A stretch of 64,000 bases of DNA from Atherinomorus stipes (GCA_023101725.1 JALJCO010010572.1:62001-126000); one strand, 5' to 3'; shown: positions 33,823-46,330, counted from the stretch's first letter. Made by a program: numbers and translations. The notes: a model not told the origin generated them from the letters alone.

Positions 33823-34885
33823 AGGCTTTACATGATCAGGATTCTTGGGGCCAATCACCAATCACCAATCAGAGAGTTTTAAAAAACCAATCACTGATCC
33901 GATCATGTGAGGAAGCAAATATATCTATTTAAATAGCTCGTTTACCTGTATTTATACAGTTTACTGAGTATCATAAAAAGGATTTTTGTTTCCATTTTTG
34001 TCCTGAACTGAGATAAAAAGGTTAAACATCAATAACCTCTAACGGGCATTCAGATTTAATCAGGACAAACCAAAATAATTTCATCCAGTGGCACAAATAA
34101 CAGCCCAACTTAAACAGTCATAACTGAAATTATTTACAATCACAGTGCAAATGAAGGCAGTAATGCTGCTTCAGAAGTTGGGGCTCACATCTGATGATGT
34201 CAAATCAGTGGTCAAACTAATCGAGCGACTGTTTCCTCAGAAGAACCTCGACGTGAGAACAAACAACCCACTGCAGCTCATGTAGTCCGGTATCGCTACA
34301 GTAGGCTGGAATATATTTGCTGTGGACGCATGCGTCACCGTCAGCAGCGTTTGTGTACATACCTGCTGCAGCACGCGAGGAGCACACTGCGGCCGAAGCG
34401 CTCGATACTGGAGGTCTCCGCGGTCTGGAGACGTGTTATTTACAGTCTCTGATGGAGACACGGAGACAAACACTTGTGCTGCAACAGTTTGAGGTAAACG
34501 GTTGTTTGCGGAAATGCAGGAAATGCGCTGCGTCCTTTCAGTCTAAGAGCTGACATGTTTGCAACCGGTGTCGCCATCCTTTACGTGTGGCGTATTTAGG
34601 ATTGTAAAAACTTTATTGTCCAGCACATAGTGACAGAACTCACGACAAAAACGCCACAAAGACATAAAACACATACTAGTGAGTACGTGTCTATTCTGCT
34701 TTGTTTGTTTACTTGTTTTCTAAGTTTAATTGGTGTAAATGAGAGCTTTACCGGAGCAGATTCAAAATGACAATGACGTCATTGATCGGATCGGTGAATG
34801 AAAAGCTAAGAACTGATCAGAAAAGATGAAAAAAATGTGAAATGTCGGCCGATCCGATCAAACCGATCTGATCAGCGGAAAGCCC
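33823..34885 (+). mobile_element. hAT-type non-autonomous element, family H, copy 1
   Basis: Ends 'aggctttacatgatcaggat' (left) and, reverse strand, 'gggctttccgctgatcagat' (right), with gatcgg/ccgatc repeats near both. It matches 62671-63534 in the opposite orientation, sharing 'ctttattgtccagcacatag', 'gagcagattcaaaatgacaa' and 'gaccgatccgat'-type blocks. No clean duplication flanks it and it encodes no protein. Confidence 0.75.
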
Positions 34886-35544
34886 AATCACAGGCTTGAT
34901 TCAAGTTTTAAATTCCACTCAAACTTGGCCAACAAGCTGGATTACCACACAGAACTTTGTTCACCGTCCAGTCCGGCAGCAGCTGGCCTGGACTGCACAG
35001 TGGCAGTTAACAGTGGAAAACTGCGACACTCTTGCTGCGTGGAAAATTGGCTCCACATCACTTTGTCTCAGCACAAATAAACTCACGGAGAGCATGAAAA
35101 GAGAGGAGCACGCCTCACAAAGAGGCACAAGGTGGAAAGCTTCAGCAAGAAATTTCTGCATTTCAACAAATCTTAAAAACAAGAAAAGCACATTTGCTGC
35201 ATTGAAAAAAAAAAAAAGAACGCAAACCATAAAAGATATGACAGCATTCTCAGAGTAATGACATATAAGACGAAGTGGTAAAAATGCAGCAAGAACAGCA
35301 AAGATGTGATGACAGAACGACCCACGAGAGCTAAACAACAGCACGAGGGATGCTGAGAGAGGTATGAGACAGTGATGAAGAGGAGGAGTGGCAGATGGAG
35401 TGATGAGGAGAACGAGAATAAACAGGTTGTGACAGAAGGTATTCATCCCTGGGCATCTGTAAACTAGGCGACCCTGAGCTCTGTCATATCAGCTCGCAGA
35501 GACACACTCTTTTATTAGCTGAGACACTGAGACAGCTCCCCGTC
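34886..35544. other. No recognised feature
   Basis: Long open frames on both strands (e.g. a 161-codon frame on the minus strand, 34961-35446) have low-complexity translations and no family resemblance. An A-rich run lies near 35205. Confidence 0.4.
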
Positions 35545-35590
35545 CACGCACACACACACACAACCGCACGCACACACACACACACACACA
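35545..35590. repeat. (CA)n microsatellite
   Basis: Interrupted CA repeat of roughly 20 units. Confidence 0.95.
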
Positions 35591-35861
35591 AATGCCTGCT
35601 ATAGATCTGAGGGCATTGGACGCAGACTCCCTGCAACCTAATAGATACAAAGCGGGTCGCGCTGCTGGGGACAGAGGCTCACCTTGTCCTCCAATCACTT
35701 CATGCAGAATTGAAGAGCTTAGCAGGCTGGACGCTGCGCGCTGTGGTCCAGCTCTTAACTCCCAGCATGCACTGGGACGGGTTAGACTGCATGCAGTCCA
35801 GGCTGAGACCGGGAGATAAAAGCTGGTGTGAACAACTTCACAATGGTGAACAAAAATAAAA

Positions 35862-37065
35862 CAGGGATGGGTGACACTGACATTTTTCATGTCGATACGA
35901 TACCCGTAGTTTATGGTGCTTTTTTATCGATAAGATACTTTTGGTCCCTTTAAAGAAAAGCACATGATTGTACAGTCTGCATTAATGTCTTGATTGCAAG
36001 TGCAATATTAAATATAAGTAAAAACTTGAGAACAGAAGAACTGGAAAAAATGCTTTTGATAAAATAAAAAATCATATTGATGAAGAAATTAAACAAAATA
36101 AGATTAAAAACTTATTTTAATTATTAAATAACTTAAATATAGGTTAGGATTATTGAAATTTATTCAGTGGAAAATGTTCAGATATAAAAATGTAAAAGTA
36201 ATATTATAAATTTACCTAAATATAATGTGCAATAACCTGCATGAAAGTACTGAAAGACACCAAAACATCATCATCACTAACAGTAGAAGCATCTAGGGAT
36301 GCATGATATAATCGGCCCCCTATCGGTTTCGGCCTATATAGGCCTTAAAAATGACTATTGGACATCAGCCACTCCACCGATATTTTACCAATATTAAACC
36401 GCTCAGGCCGCTGTTTCTAAAGTCTAAAAAAAAAAAAAAAACTTTTTTCTTCTTCTTCTTCAAAAACTTCTTTTTTACAGACTTTCAAATGTCTAAAGAC
36501 AGTTTCTTTAGGATGTTCTGTGTGAACAGAGTTTATTTGTGTAAATAACCAAGTATCCCGTGTTTTTGAGTATTTGTTTTTTTGTCTCTCTCTTCTCAGG
36601 GAGCAAAAAATCCAGGTGGTTCTAGGATATAACACACAAATCCTATTAGTTTTGTTTGAACAACTGTCATAAAGTTTGACTTGTTATACATAACACAAGT
36701 TGAGGTATTTTTCTAATTTTGCTCAAGGAATGAATATTACATAATTTATTTTTTAGCTTTAATATCGGTATCGATATCAGTTGAGTTTTAAAATATCGGC
36801 ATATAGTATATTGGCACAAATTCCAATATCATGCATCCCTAGCAGCATCATTGTGACATGTGATAGGCTGCCACCATCATGTGACACAGAAGCTCGAATC
36901 TGGCTGCTTTCACATCATTGCATTGCCTCAAACTCGTAGGAGTGAAAACAAATGTTGTTTTGTATCGTACAGTGGTATCGCAATACTCAAAAAAGTATCT
37001 ATTCCAATATTTTGTCTGGCTGATACCAAAGTATCTACTCCAGGGAATTGATATGCCCATTCCTA
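35862..37065 (+). mobile_element. hAT-type element, family E, copy 1, interrupted by another element
   Basis: Left 'cagggatgggtgacactgac' and right (reverse strand) 'taggaatgggcatatcaatt'. Flanks aaataaaa and aaataagg match at 6 of 8 positions. Its interior matches copy 2 at 57196-59083, with a single 40-bp unit at 36862-36901 where copy 2 has eight. The element at 36294-36841 is inserted in it. No coding capacity. Confidence 0.8.
36294..36841. mobile_element. 548-bp hAT-type element nested in family E copy 1
   Basis: Ends 'tagggatgcatgatataatc' and (reverse strand) 'tagggatgcatgatattgga'. The target duplication is gaagcatc (36286-36293) and gcagcatc (36842-36849), 7 of 8. Family E copy 2 lacks this insert, which confirms the boundaries. 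Non-coding. Confidence 0.9.
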
Positions 37066-38034
37066 AAATAAGGAGGCTAAAGTTTGAATAAATATATTCA
37101 AAGTTGTGAGAATGAATGTAAAAAAATTCAAGCTTAGTTTCATTTGGAGCGCGAGAAAATGCATTTCTTCAGGCAAACACTGGAGCCTTATTTCACCAGC
37201 TCAAATCATGTAAATAGGTCTGAATAATGAACGCGGAGAAAAGCATTTACCACTGTGCAGAAATTCTGAGCAGCTTTAGACTTTTAATTTGTTATCCATC
37301 ATGTACTGCAGGGTGGAAACGTAGCAGTCTCCCAGACCGTGACCAGAATCAGCTGGCTTTCAGTCGGCTGAGAGACAGACAACAGGAATACCTGCAAGAA
37401 ATGCATTCACGCATTTGTTCTGCTCTAATACAATCCTCTCCTACAGAACCAAATTTGCTTTTCATACCAACTGCAACACGTAAAGTCATGTTCAGCACCA
37501 ACCTGAGGGCTGCTTTTACTTGTTTTGTTTAACAGTGCCAGCATCATGTACCGCTGTGGCAAAGAGATTAATTACACAATTCTGTAAGATCAGGCTGCAA
37601 CAATCTCTGCTTTCTTTAATGTTGAAGTAGCACTACATAAGTTTCTGACCCTAAAACTCTGTGGTTTGAAATCTTTTGATAGTGAGCTGACAATCATGAT
37701 GATCAGTACGTTTCTGGAAGTGTTGTTTCCCTGCAGCTGCTGCACATCACAGCATCAGGTTACAGCTGTCACACAGCAGCAACTGGAGGTCAGCATAGTA
37801 GCTCTGTTTTAAACGTGCATCACTGATCCAGCAAAGAGGACATTACTGGAGAATTACTGCTAAATTGCAGTAAAACCGCAAAAGTCTTTTAGAAATCTGA
37901 AATTTCATCCCTATGAAACTGGTCCTGTCTGAAACCAGATGCTAAGGTGGAGAGGTTTGAAACCTCAGCTGTCTGCATCCCACTGGGACTGTGCAGCTGC
38001 ACAACTGGAGGATATGACATTGTGACAAAAACAC
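37066..38034. other. No recognised feature
   Basis: Unique-looking sequence with no exon, TIR or tandem repeat seen. Open frames here have no recognisable products. Confidence 0.45.
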
Positions 38035-38417
38035 TAGGGCTGTACGTTATACCGGTTCATACCAAAAACCGTTTATTTCTGTTATGATATGGATTTTTTA
38101 TACATTGCTATACCGGTGAATAGCCCAGATAACGTGTAGAACATGCGAAGTGGGAAAGTGTTTCAGTGGGGACCCATTTCACTACGACACAAACACCAAA
38201 ATGTGTGTGAAGCCGGTGAAAGACGTCAGTGAAGTGAAGCACATACTGTTTACCCAAAGGAACTAATTCCCAAAAGAGGAGCCACATCTATGGTTTAGAA
38301 ATCTTTCCGACTTTAAAAGATCAGATGTGGACCAAACTACTGTTTGCAGACGCTGTTGAACAAAAGTGTTAGCTGAAGGTGGTAACACGAGCTGCTAGCT
38401 TAGATGACAACGTTTTA

Positions 38418-39381
38418 CTGTGCATTCAGACCAAGAGCGACTAAAGCCGTAAAATCGCCGGAAGTCATTCACTTTCAATGGACAGGAGCAACGAGAGCCA
38501 ATAAAGTTGAGCGATTAGAGTGACCAAACAAAGTTAAAAATAGTTTAACTTTATGCAAATAGGCTATGACACGTTTTGGCTGTCAAACCCTGACAACCAA
38601 TTGCAATGTAGACATTGTTCACTTCCGGGAGTCCCCCGGAAACGAACTCTGAACTCTGGTGCTGTATTTTGGTTCTGAGTCAAAATGACAACAGAAACGC
38701 TGATAACTGCCGTCACTAGCCACCCAGTATTGTATGACCTGACACTTTACACCTTTCGGGATCTCCAAAAGAAGGCTCTGGCCTGGGAAGAGGTATCACG
38801 TTCCGTTGGTTTGACTGGTAAGTTAATAAAATCATTTTTAAAATAGGCGTGAAACTTGCCTGCTAATCGAGCGCCTAGCATGCTATGTGAATGGGGCGAT
38901 ATCATTTATAAATATGGAAAGTACTATGTTAGAATAATAATAATTGACAGGGATAAAAAATACGTATTTCCCTTTTGTCCCTCGTCTTGACATTTAGTTT
39001 GAGAGTGAGAGATGAATGAGTGAAGATCTGCAGATGCAGATCAGTGAAGATGATGTACTTAACTAAGCTACAACATTGTTTTGTTTTGGGGTGTAATTTA
39101 ATCAGTTATGTCCAGACCGTTGTTTTTCAGTAGGAGACGGATTTCTGGTTAATCACAGGCTACAACTTGTCAAAGCACAAGGCAGCAATCACGAAAAGCA
39201 TCACTGCAAAAGCTCTGCTAATGGTAAAAAGCATACGGTCCTTTTAAAAGGATATGCAAAATTGAATGTGATGTCATAAGCGACTTGAGCGACAAAAGCA
39301 AACAGATTTTTTGTAGCAGCTATTTTTATGAGCGACAAAAGCTATTTTACAGCTTTAGTCGCTCTTGGTCTGAACGCACAG
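38418..39381 (+). mobile_element. PIF/Harbinger-type element, 964 bp, with TTA target duplication
   Basis: Left 'ctgtgcattcagaccaagag' and right (reverse strand) 'ctgtgcgttcagaccaagag' form inverted repeats of about 28 bp. The trinucleotide TTA flanks both ends (38415-38417, 39382-39384), the PIF/Harbinger signature. The DDE nuclease gene is missing, but the first exon of the partner MADF-domain gene survives. The element therefore looks like an internal deletion derivative of an autonomous two-gene Harbinger. Confidence 0.88.
38685..38817 (+). pseudogene. MADF (Myb/SANT-like) DNA-binding exon of a PIF/Harbinger element
   Basis: An ATG at 38685 opens 44 codons ending at donor gtaagt (38818). 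The peptide runs MTTETLITAVTSHPVLYDLT, LYTFRDLQKKALAWEEVSRS, VGLTG. The spacing of 'LI-AV--HP-LYD', 'Y--R--K--AW-EV' and 'VG' is that of the MADF domain. In PIF/Harbinger transposons the second protein of this type imports the nuclease into the nucleus and helps it recognise the ends. Here the frame is intact and the donor is good, but no downstream MADF exon or nuclease was seen before the right end, so a full protein is unlikely. It could be exonised by host transcripts from the plus strand, antisense to galnt18. Confidence 0.72.
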
Positions 39382-39889
39382 TTAGAGTTGCAAGAATGTC
39401 GTGATCTGGGACTGGATATGAGAAAAAGAGAAAGCAGTGATCCAAATAATCATATTTCACCTTGCCACGGATATGGTTCCTATAAATACCGCAAAGGAAG
39501 ACGGCTTCAAGATGATGGTGAAAACATTGGATCCCAGGTTGTCCCGAACGTTCAGGATGTAAACATGTTTACATGTTCAGGATGTCATCCTGAACATGGT
39601 AGCTGCTTTATAAACCAATTCACAAGATGGAGCAATGTGTATTTATTATAATCAAAGTGGCAGCATCCGCTATTAACTATTCTTACAGCAGTAACAGCCA
39701 TTGTGCGGCTGTTATGACGGCAGCTGTGACAACAGAAATGCACGACCTGCACACCTTATGCAAAAGGGAAAAAAATTGCCATGTTTCCTGAAGGGCTCCA
39801 CAGTGTAATAGTACAACAAAGTACTGCTCTTGTGTGAAACCTGTGACAGTATTGCATCATTAACTGTGTTCTCCTCTCTCAGCAGATCT

Positions 39890-40217
39890 GGCTGGATAAC
39901 GTTGCAGTGTTTGTCGGTCTCCCTTTCTGTCTTCTCCCCCCCAGCCGGTCGAGGCAGATGGCCGCCCTACCTGAGCCGGGTTCTGCCGGAGGTTTTTCCT
40001 CCCTGTTAAAAGGGTGTTTTCCTTCCCACTGTCGCCACCCCTCGGTGCTTGCTCAGGATGGGGGATTGGACCGGGTCAAGTCAAGATTCGATCCAATCTG
40101 TTGGTTTCCTTAACCAGGCTATTATGAATCTGACCTGAACTTTTCTGTCTGTTTAAGCGCCCTGAGGTGACATTGTCATGAATGGACGCTATACAAATAA
40201 AGTTGAATTGAACTGAA
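39890..40217 (+). mobile_element. LINE 3' UTR and tail (L2/Rex-like)
   Basis: 'ctgccggaggtttttcctcc', 'gttttccttcccactgtcgc', then 'cgctatacaaataaagttga' with an attgaact tail. This is a very common LINE 3' end in percomorph fish. No ORF2 remains. Confidence 0.75.
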
Positions 40218-40284
40218 TTGCTCTTCTGTACCATCAACAGGATCAAGCTGATACACATGTCATGTGATACGAGATGAGCCCTAA

Positions 40285-41284
40285 TCTACGCGCGACACAT
40301 CTCGTTTTAGCGTTGGAGTGTTACACTTCAATCATCATAGCGCTACCTGGAGCCTTGTACGTACTACAGCATTTCACGGGGATGGTGAAGCTTTTCTCTG
40401 ATTTTTGGCCACCGTTTTCACACCTGAACTGGCTTCGCATCATGTTGACATGTCTGAGTGGTGGTTCACCCCTCATTAGGGGGGGACCAAGGTGGGAAAA
40501 TCTCCCCCCAACTTTAATGAACAGAACAATAATTACATTTTCAAGTGAGAATCTCTACCAAGTTTAGCTGTGTTTGGGTGTGGAAGTTAGAAACAGGGAG
40601 CAGAAAGTCCTGGACTGTTGTTAACATACGGCCGACTTGTCAAAAAGAAAGTTAAAAACATATCTGTGGATGACTTAAATCATAGTTCTAGTCTTAAAAA
40701 CAGCCATAAATGGCATTTGACTACCAACAGATGTGCATTACAATGTGCTAAAATGTAGAATCAAAAGAGACTAAGAGCAAGACTCCGATTTCAGCATGAT
40801 GATCTTAAAGGCAAGTAGATATAAACTGTTCATTATAAGGGAATGAAAAGTAAGCAGTTGTTTTTGTGAAGTGATTTTATAGAAATAGAAACCATGTTGG
40901 AGAATATACTGAGTTCTTCAGTCATTGACCTTTGATTTTGTTACACACTGCACCTTTAAAACCCAAGAAAATGGCTCACTGGGTACTTTTAATTACACAT
41001 GTTTACACTTAGTGTTTCCTTTAAAGCAAAAGTGAGCTTCCCCTTTCTGGAAAACTCCACCTCGCTCTGATTGATCAGGCACCGCCATCTGTTCCACATC
41101 AGCTCTGTTGAAATACAAAATTTTGATGAAGCGTTTAATCGAATGCCAAGCTAATACGTGCCAACGGATGCAGGATGAGCCATTAGCATCTCAAATCCAT
41201 TTTCCAGAACATTAAAACTCAACCAGATCACATAAAAACTCTTAAACACTTCATTTTATTTCACGGGAACTTTATTTACCTGCT
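40285..41284. other. No recognised feature
   Basis: Contains G-rich and C-rich patches near 40480-40510. No exon or paired termini were identified. Confidence 0.4.
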
Positions 41285-41577
41285 GCTCGAGTCCTCACTG
41301 AGACCAAACGAGTGGACCACATCAGTCCAGCTCCGAGGACTTTACACCAGCTGCCTGTCAGGATAGACTAAACCTCTGTTGCTGGTCTATAAAGCTCTGA
41401 ATGGTTCAGGACCAAAACACATCAGTGACCTCCTGATCCAGTGTAAATCTACCAGACCCCTCAGGTCATCTGGATCAGGTCTTCTATCAGTTCCAGAGTC
41501 AGAACCAGACCTGGAGAAGCTGCGTTCAGCTTCTACGCTGCACAGAACGCCTCACATCAGCTGACACACAGTTTATT
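41285..41577 (+). pseudogene. LINE ORF2 C-terminal fragment (L2/Rex-like)
   Basis: The frame from 41379 reads LVYKALNGSGPKHISDLLIQ, then STRPLRSSGSGLLSVPESE, a well-known C-terminal segment of fish LINE ORF2. Upstream, 'ctgagaccaaacgagtggac' and 'agctccgaggactttacacc' give the preceding motif with stops. 5'-truncated and dead. Confidence 0.8.
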
Positions 41578-41639
41578 TAGAGACGCATCTATCCTCAGCA
41601 TTTCATAGTTTTTATTCAGATGTTCATATCTGCACTTTC

Positions 41640-42050
41640 TCTTAAAGGATCCAGAAGCAGGATTTAGAAATGAGACTCGCGAGTGATGCCACTGACGCTG
41701 CAGGTAACTGCCGCCACCAGCCAAGCCGGCACGGGGGCACAAACTGATGCTATAACGTTGACTACACTGATAAAGTCTTTTTCTTCGTAGTGACACTTTT
41801 TAGTGTTTTTCCGTAAATCTGGATTGTTAGAAGAATCCAAAACTATCCCTTACAGTGTTTGAGTTTACCACGACCATCTCCTTCCTGGATGAAGGCTGTC
41901 GGGGATGCGTCAACTGACGTCACATCCGCAGGACAACGCGGGAAATTCGGCCACCGAATCACAGCGCATCATGTAGCACACAGCCTGTTTAAGACAACGG
42001 AGAGAGACGTGGGTGGGCTCGTTCTTTTTGGTTGTGTTTAAAAGTTGTGT
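41640..42050. repeat. Second copy of the sequence inside the 15548-15969 element
   Basis: Shares 'aagtctttttcttcgtag', 'tttagtgtttttc', 'gtctccttcctg'-type and 'gacgtcacatccgcagg' blocks in the same order with 15548-15969. Its left side starts near 'cttaaaggatccagaag'. A clear TTAA right end was not found. Confidence 0.65.
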
Positions 42051-42115
42051 GTTGTGAGTAAAAGACTTTGAATTGCCTTATTCATTAAATGTGCTGTAGA
42101 AATAAACTTGCCTAA
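42043..42115 (+). mobile_element. LINE-type 3' tail
   Basis: 'gagtaaaagactttgaattg' then 'aaatgtgctgtagaaataaa' and 'cttgcc'. It resembles the tail at 10675-10765. Confidence 0.5.
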
Positions 42116-42799
42116 CACAAGAGTTGCTGATTTCAATGAGCCTTTATAAGACTGAAGCAGCCATTGCCTTCTTCATGTTAGGTTATCAAACTTTCACTGT
42201 TTCTTTTAAAAACCAATAAGAAAAAAACATTTGAAAACATAAATATATTTCTATATAGCAAATCAAACAGGTGCCTCAGTTGACATTTTTGGTGCATTTA
42301 AAAAAACAAAAACAAATACCCAACAGAGTTCAATGATTCATCAGCCAGATCCAGAGGAAAACTAAGAAAATTCTGATGCAGAAAGCCTCGGCCGTGAAAG
42401 CTCAGGTGTCCTTCATGCGCTTCTCAGGGGGCACCAAAAAACTGCACTCACAATCAACCAAAATCATTCTGAAAGGCTCTCTAACACACACTCACACACA
42501 CTGCTGTGATGACTGTGGTCACATCAGAGAGATGTGAGAAATAAAACATTTAAGTGGAAATATTTGCAACAAGTTCAAAAAGGTCCATAGAAAGGTTGGA
42601 TGGTTGTTTGGGGGCGCAGTGACGCTTGATGTGGTAGACGGAGGATCAATAGCTGGCTCCACATTGAGCCATCAGGGGTGATAACATTGGAGCTGGGGTC
42701 TGTCTCTGCTGATCTTTGTCCTTATTTACAAAAAACAAAAAGAAAAAATGGAAAAATCTCCCCCTCTAATTCTAATATAGCTTCATATACAAAAAGAGA

Positions 42800-43410
42800 C
42801 TGTGGCCCAATTCCAATTCCTCTTTTCATCCCTACCCCTAGCCCTTCCCGTCGGCCCTAACACTTGAAACTCTGTTTCAAGCATTATGGCCAAGTGTTCA
42901 AGTGTAAGGGACTGAGTCATTCCCCTAAGAAATGGGACAACACTTCAAAATCCTCATGCGTCATTATTTCTTTGGCTTTCAGCTGAAAAAACGTAAAAAT
43001 GAAAGGAAAAGAAGACGCCTTCGACTCAAACTTGCCGTTAATGTTTTCTGACATGATCAGTTGCACGTAATGTTACAAAACCAGCAACTTTGTTCACTTT
43101 TCTGATAAAACTGTCTTTAATACAGTACAGCGACCTTAAATGGTGATTTTCATATTTTATGTACAAAAAATACTGCTGCTGATGATTTCCTCGCCCTTTT
43201 GCCTATATTTCGCATGGAATTGTGGTAATATTACATACCACTCGATTTCTAGTGTGCCCCTGGAAAATCTCCGTTTCGAGGGCCAGATAGCCCTACCACT
43301 CGCCCTCGGTCTGGACCAGAATTGGGACATTACTACCCCTTTACATGAACGCACACAACGAAGGGTTAGGACCAAGGGCTGGGGCTACGGGGGAATTGGA
43401 ATTCACCCTG
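42800..43410. mobile_element. Non-autonomous TIR element, about 0.6 kb
   Basis: Left 'ctgtggcccaattccaattc' and right (reverse strand) 'cagggtgaattccaattccc' are inverted. Both continue into CCCTA/CCCTT-rich sequence (left 'atccctacccctagccctt'; right 'gggctggggctacggg' on the plus strand). Non-coding. Confidence 0.7.
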
Positions 43411-45209
43411 TTTCTGGCTACATTTGCTCACATTTTCATGCTGCAGCTACTTTAAAACCAACTTCCAGCCATGCTAGCTTTCTGTTTAAATGGAACTGGA
43501 TCATGCAGTTCTAGCCAAATTAGTGCTAACTTAAATACTTGTTAGACATTTTCAGTTTATTTTCAGTTCCAAGGTGAAAATCTTGCCAGAGTTGATGTGT
43601 AGTCCCTTATACTCTCACTGAAAACTAAATACGACACAGTTTTCCCCACATTATATTGAAAAGAAGTTAGTGCTACCATATAACTAGACCTGCACTGCTA
43701 CGTAACTTCATGCTAACATCAGGTTGATAGCCTTACATAACTTCAGTATGGACTTGCACAGGAACAAAATCCCTTATAGAAATGTGCAACCAAGATTCAA
43801 TCTATTTAAAGAATGATGAATCAGGCTACCCTGCCCCCCCCCCCCCCCCCTTTCTCTGCACGTTACTGAGGTGAAAGTCAGAGTTTAGCTTTCAGAGCTG
43901 AATCTACACAACTCACCCATCACGCAGAGAAAATCTGATTGACTTTAAATAAATATCAGAAACTTAAAGGATAAACAGTGAGAACGCTGCCAGAACGGCA
44001 CAGCTGAAATGAGGCGACTGCAGCTTCACATCACCGTCCTCACTTCGGCTGCCACCAGCGTCGACTCTGAATCCAGGGGTTGGATTACAATCCATTTAGA
44101 TTCACTTGTCATGTAAAAAAATGTGGTGCTTGTTTGATTTGATGTAAAACCTTCGCCACCCCTAGCTCATTGCTGTCCGTCAAATGCCGACTGGGTAACA
44201 GCTTGATCTGTGAGAGCTCGCCAGCTGAGCTGTCAGCAGAGTTTTGATTGACAGGTAGGCAGGGAGAGAAGGCGTCGGAAGACAGGTAAGCTGCAGGTGG
44301 AGGGGAAAATAATACAATGATTTTCAAGTCTGACTGAACTGTGAACAAAATCCAGGAAAATCAAAGTGCCACAGAGTCTAGGTAGAGGATATATTTTTCA
44401 GTCCAATGTGCTTCAAATACAACTTTCAACTGTCAATCTCCCAAAACAACACTGACTTGCAAGCATTCGATGCCAGAGTCACGTAATTTGTTCTGTTTAG
44501 GGAGTTGTTTCTCTGGGTTTTGCAAAGATGCTGGCCTCAGTTTGGCTAGTTTTCTGCAAATCACTCATCCACAAAGGTGCAGTCACGCACATCAGTTCAA
44601 GAAAGATCATATCGGGCTGGCCACAAGCTCTGATAAAAGCACTGATGTTTAGTGTTTACAGACATCAGCTGTCTAACCATGTTTGTTTTCAGCCTCTACA
44701 TATAAGTCAGAAACCTCGTGTTTATACATATCCATTGAAACATATGTGGAATAGATGCATACAAACAGCTTAAAGTGATCAAGATGAGACATGAGCCTTA
44801 TTTGCAAAACAGCAGGCTTGGATGTAAAAACGCTTAATTAGACCTCTGCACATCCTCCATACACTTTCAAGTCGCTCATCCAGCTACACTGAAACAGTTG
44901 CAGGGGCTGCAGCTTCACAGGAACCTATCCCAGCAGGGTTTGCACTTGTTACACAAACACACACCCACTCACACCCGAGGATTTTAAAGGAATTTGTTTT
45001 CATGGGGAGAATCTCATTTGCTCTGCAAGCCCTGCAACATTATCTCCCTGCAAAAGCTTTTTGTCTTCCAATATTTAAAGAGGCATGAGGGAAAACATGG
45101 GCAACTCATCTGTCTGTTGTGCCGACTCCGAGTCCCCTTAACCGCAAGACGGCCTCCTTTTATATCACAAGAGTTGAGTCTCAGAAAGTGCCTCCTCAGT
45201 CGTCTGCTG
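43411..45209. other. No recognised feature except a C17 run
   Basis: A 17-base C run lies at 43834-43850. The rest has no recognisable exon or transposon end. Confidence 0.45.
43834..43850. repeat. Poly(C) run, 17 bp
   Basis: Uninterrupted C run. Confidence 0.95.
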
Positions 45210-45505
45210 AGTAACACTTTATAATACAGGACACAAATTTTGCTTCGTTACTAGGGAACACCTTAGAAAACAAAGAGAAACTATTGGGTAGCGTTAGAAT
45301 AATTATACATGATCAATGATATTTGTGTGACATGCATGATCTGCTTCAGTGTGACATGCTCTCTGCCTTCAGTGGAAAATTACTGCTGTGAAGAAGTACA
45401 GCTATCTTATGAGAGAAACTGCTACTGTTGCTGTCAAACTGTTTCCATACAAGGAGTTTTTTTGTCTAACTTGTCCTGTGTGAATAAAAGAGAATTAATC
45501 TAACA

Positions 45506-46330
45506 GGTAGTTATCCACTACTTACTAGGGAGGTATGTAGGAGGGAACTATTAGGTAGTTATCCAGAACTTCCTAAGAAAGTAGTGGATAACTACCTAAT
45601 AGTTCCCTCCTCTTAGAAAGTACCAGATAACTACCTAATAGTTTCCTACTTCCCTAGTAAGTATTAAAGGGGTACATCACCCACAGAATGATGCGCCTTC
45701 ATTTTCTACTCACCTTCATACTAAGCAAGATTCTGGAGCACTTTTTAATATGTCAATTGCAGCCAGAGATCTGGATTTTTTTCGTTATCCGCCAACGTTC
45801 ATACTATGGGGTTCACTGGTGCTCAAAACAAAAAGGTCCATAAAAGTCCACAAAAACTTGGCAATATTCCTCCATCCTGCTCGTCCAATGTAATCAAAGT
45901 GTCCTGAGTGGGTATGGGTGAAACCCCATAAGATGAAAGTTGGTGGATAACGAAAACCCCTCAGATCTCCGGCTGCATTTGAGATATTAAAAAAGTGCTC
46001 CAGAGTCTTGCTCACCATGAGGGTAAGTGGAAAATAAAGTTACATCATTCTGTGGGTGTTGTATCCCTTTAAATAAGTACCTTATAGTTTCGTGCTACTT
46101 TCCTATTAGTAGGTATTAGATAACGACCCAATAGTTACCTGCTACTTCCCTAGTACGTCTCGAAAACTACCTAATAGCTCCCTCCTACTTCACTTGCATG
46201 TTCTTGATAACGACCCAATAGTTATCCACTACTTCCTTAATAAGTATTGGATAACTACCTAATAGTACCCTCCTACTTACCTAGTAAGTAGTGTATAACT
46301 TCCCAATAGTTTCTGTTTGTTTTCTAAGGT
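45506..46330. repeat. Internal minisatellite built on 'ggataactacctaatagttc'
   Basis: Roughly 40-45 bp units of the type gataactacctaatagttc + cctcctacttccctagtaag recur in both orientations on both sides of the nested TTAA element. Units vary in length and sequence, so it is an old array. Confidence 0.75.
45664..46072. mobile_element. 409-bp TTAA-flanked foldback element nested in the minisatellite
   Basis: Left 'ttaaaggggtacatcaccca' and right (reverse strand) 'ttaaagggatacaacaccca', with arms continuing into cagaatgatg. TTAA at both edges. Removing it rejoins 'gtaagta' with 'ataagtacc' of the host array. Non-coding. Confidence 0.88.

Larger units (their letters stand above)
38035..40284. 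mobile_element. Possible hAT-type element hosting later insertions
   Basis: Left 'tagggctgtacgttatacc' and right (reverse strand) 'tagggctcatctcgtatcac' are TAGGGCT-type ends 2.25 kb apart. No matching 8-bp flanks were found, so the pairing is tentative. A PIF/Harbinger derivative (38418-39381) and a LINE 3' UTR (39890-40217) lie inside. Confidence 0.35.

Noticed and set aside
34961..35890. 161- and 133-codon minus-strand ORFs
   Set aside because: Low-complexity Leu/Ser/Val/Cys-rich translations, the second through a CA microsatellite. No splice context or family resemblance.
41379..41564. Short intact ORF with protein-like sequence
   Set aside because: Recognised as the C-terminal piece of a fish LINE ORF2, not a host gene.
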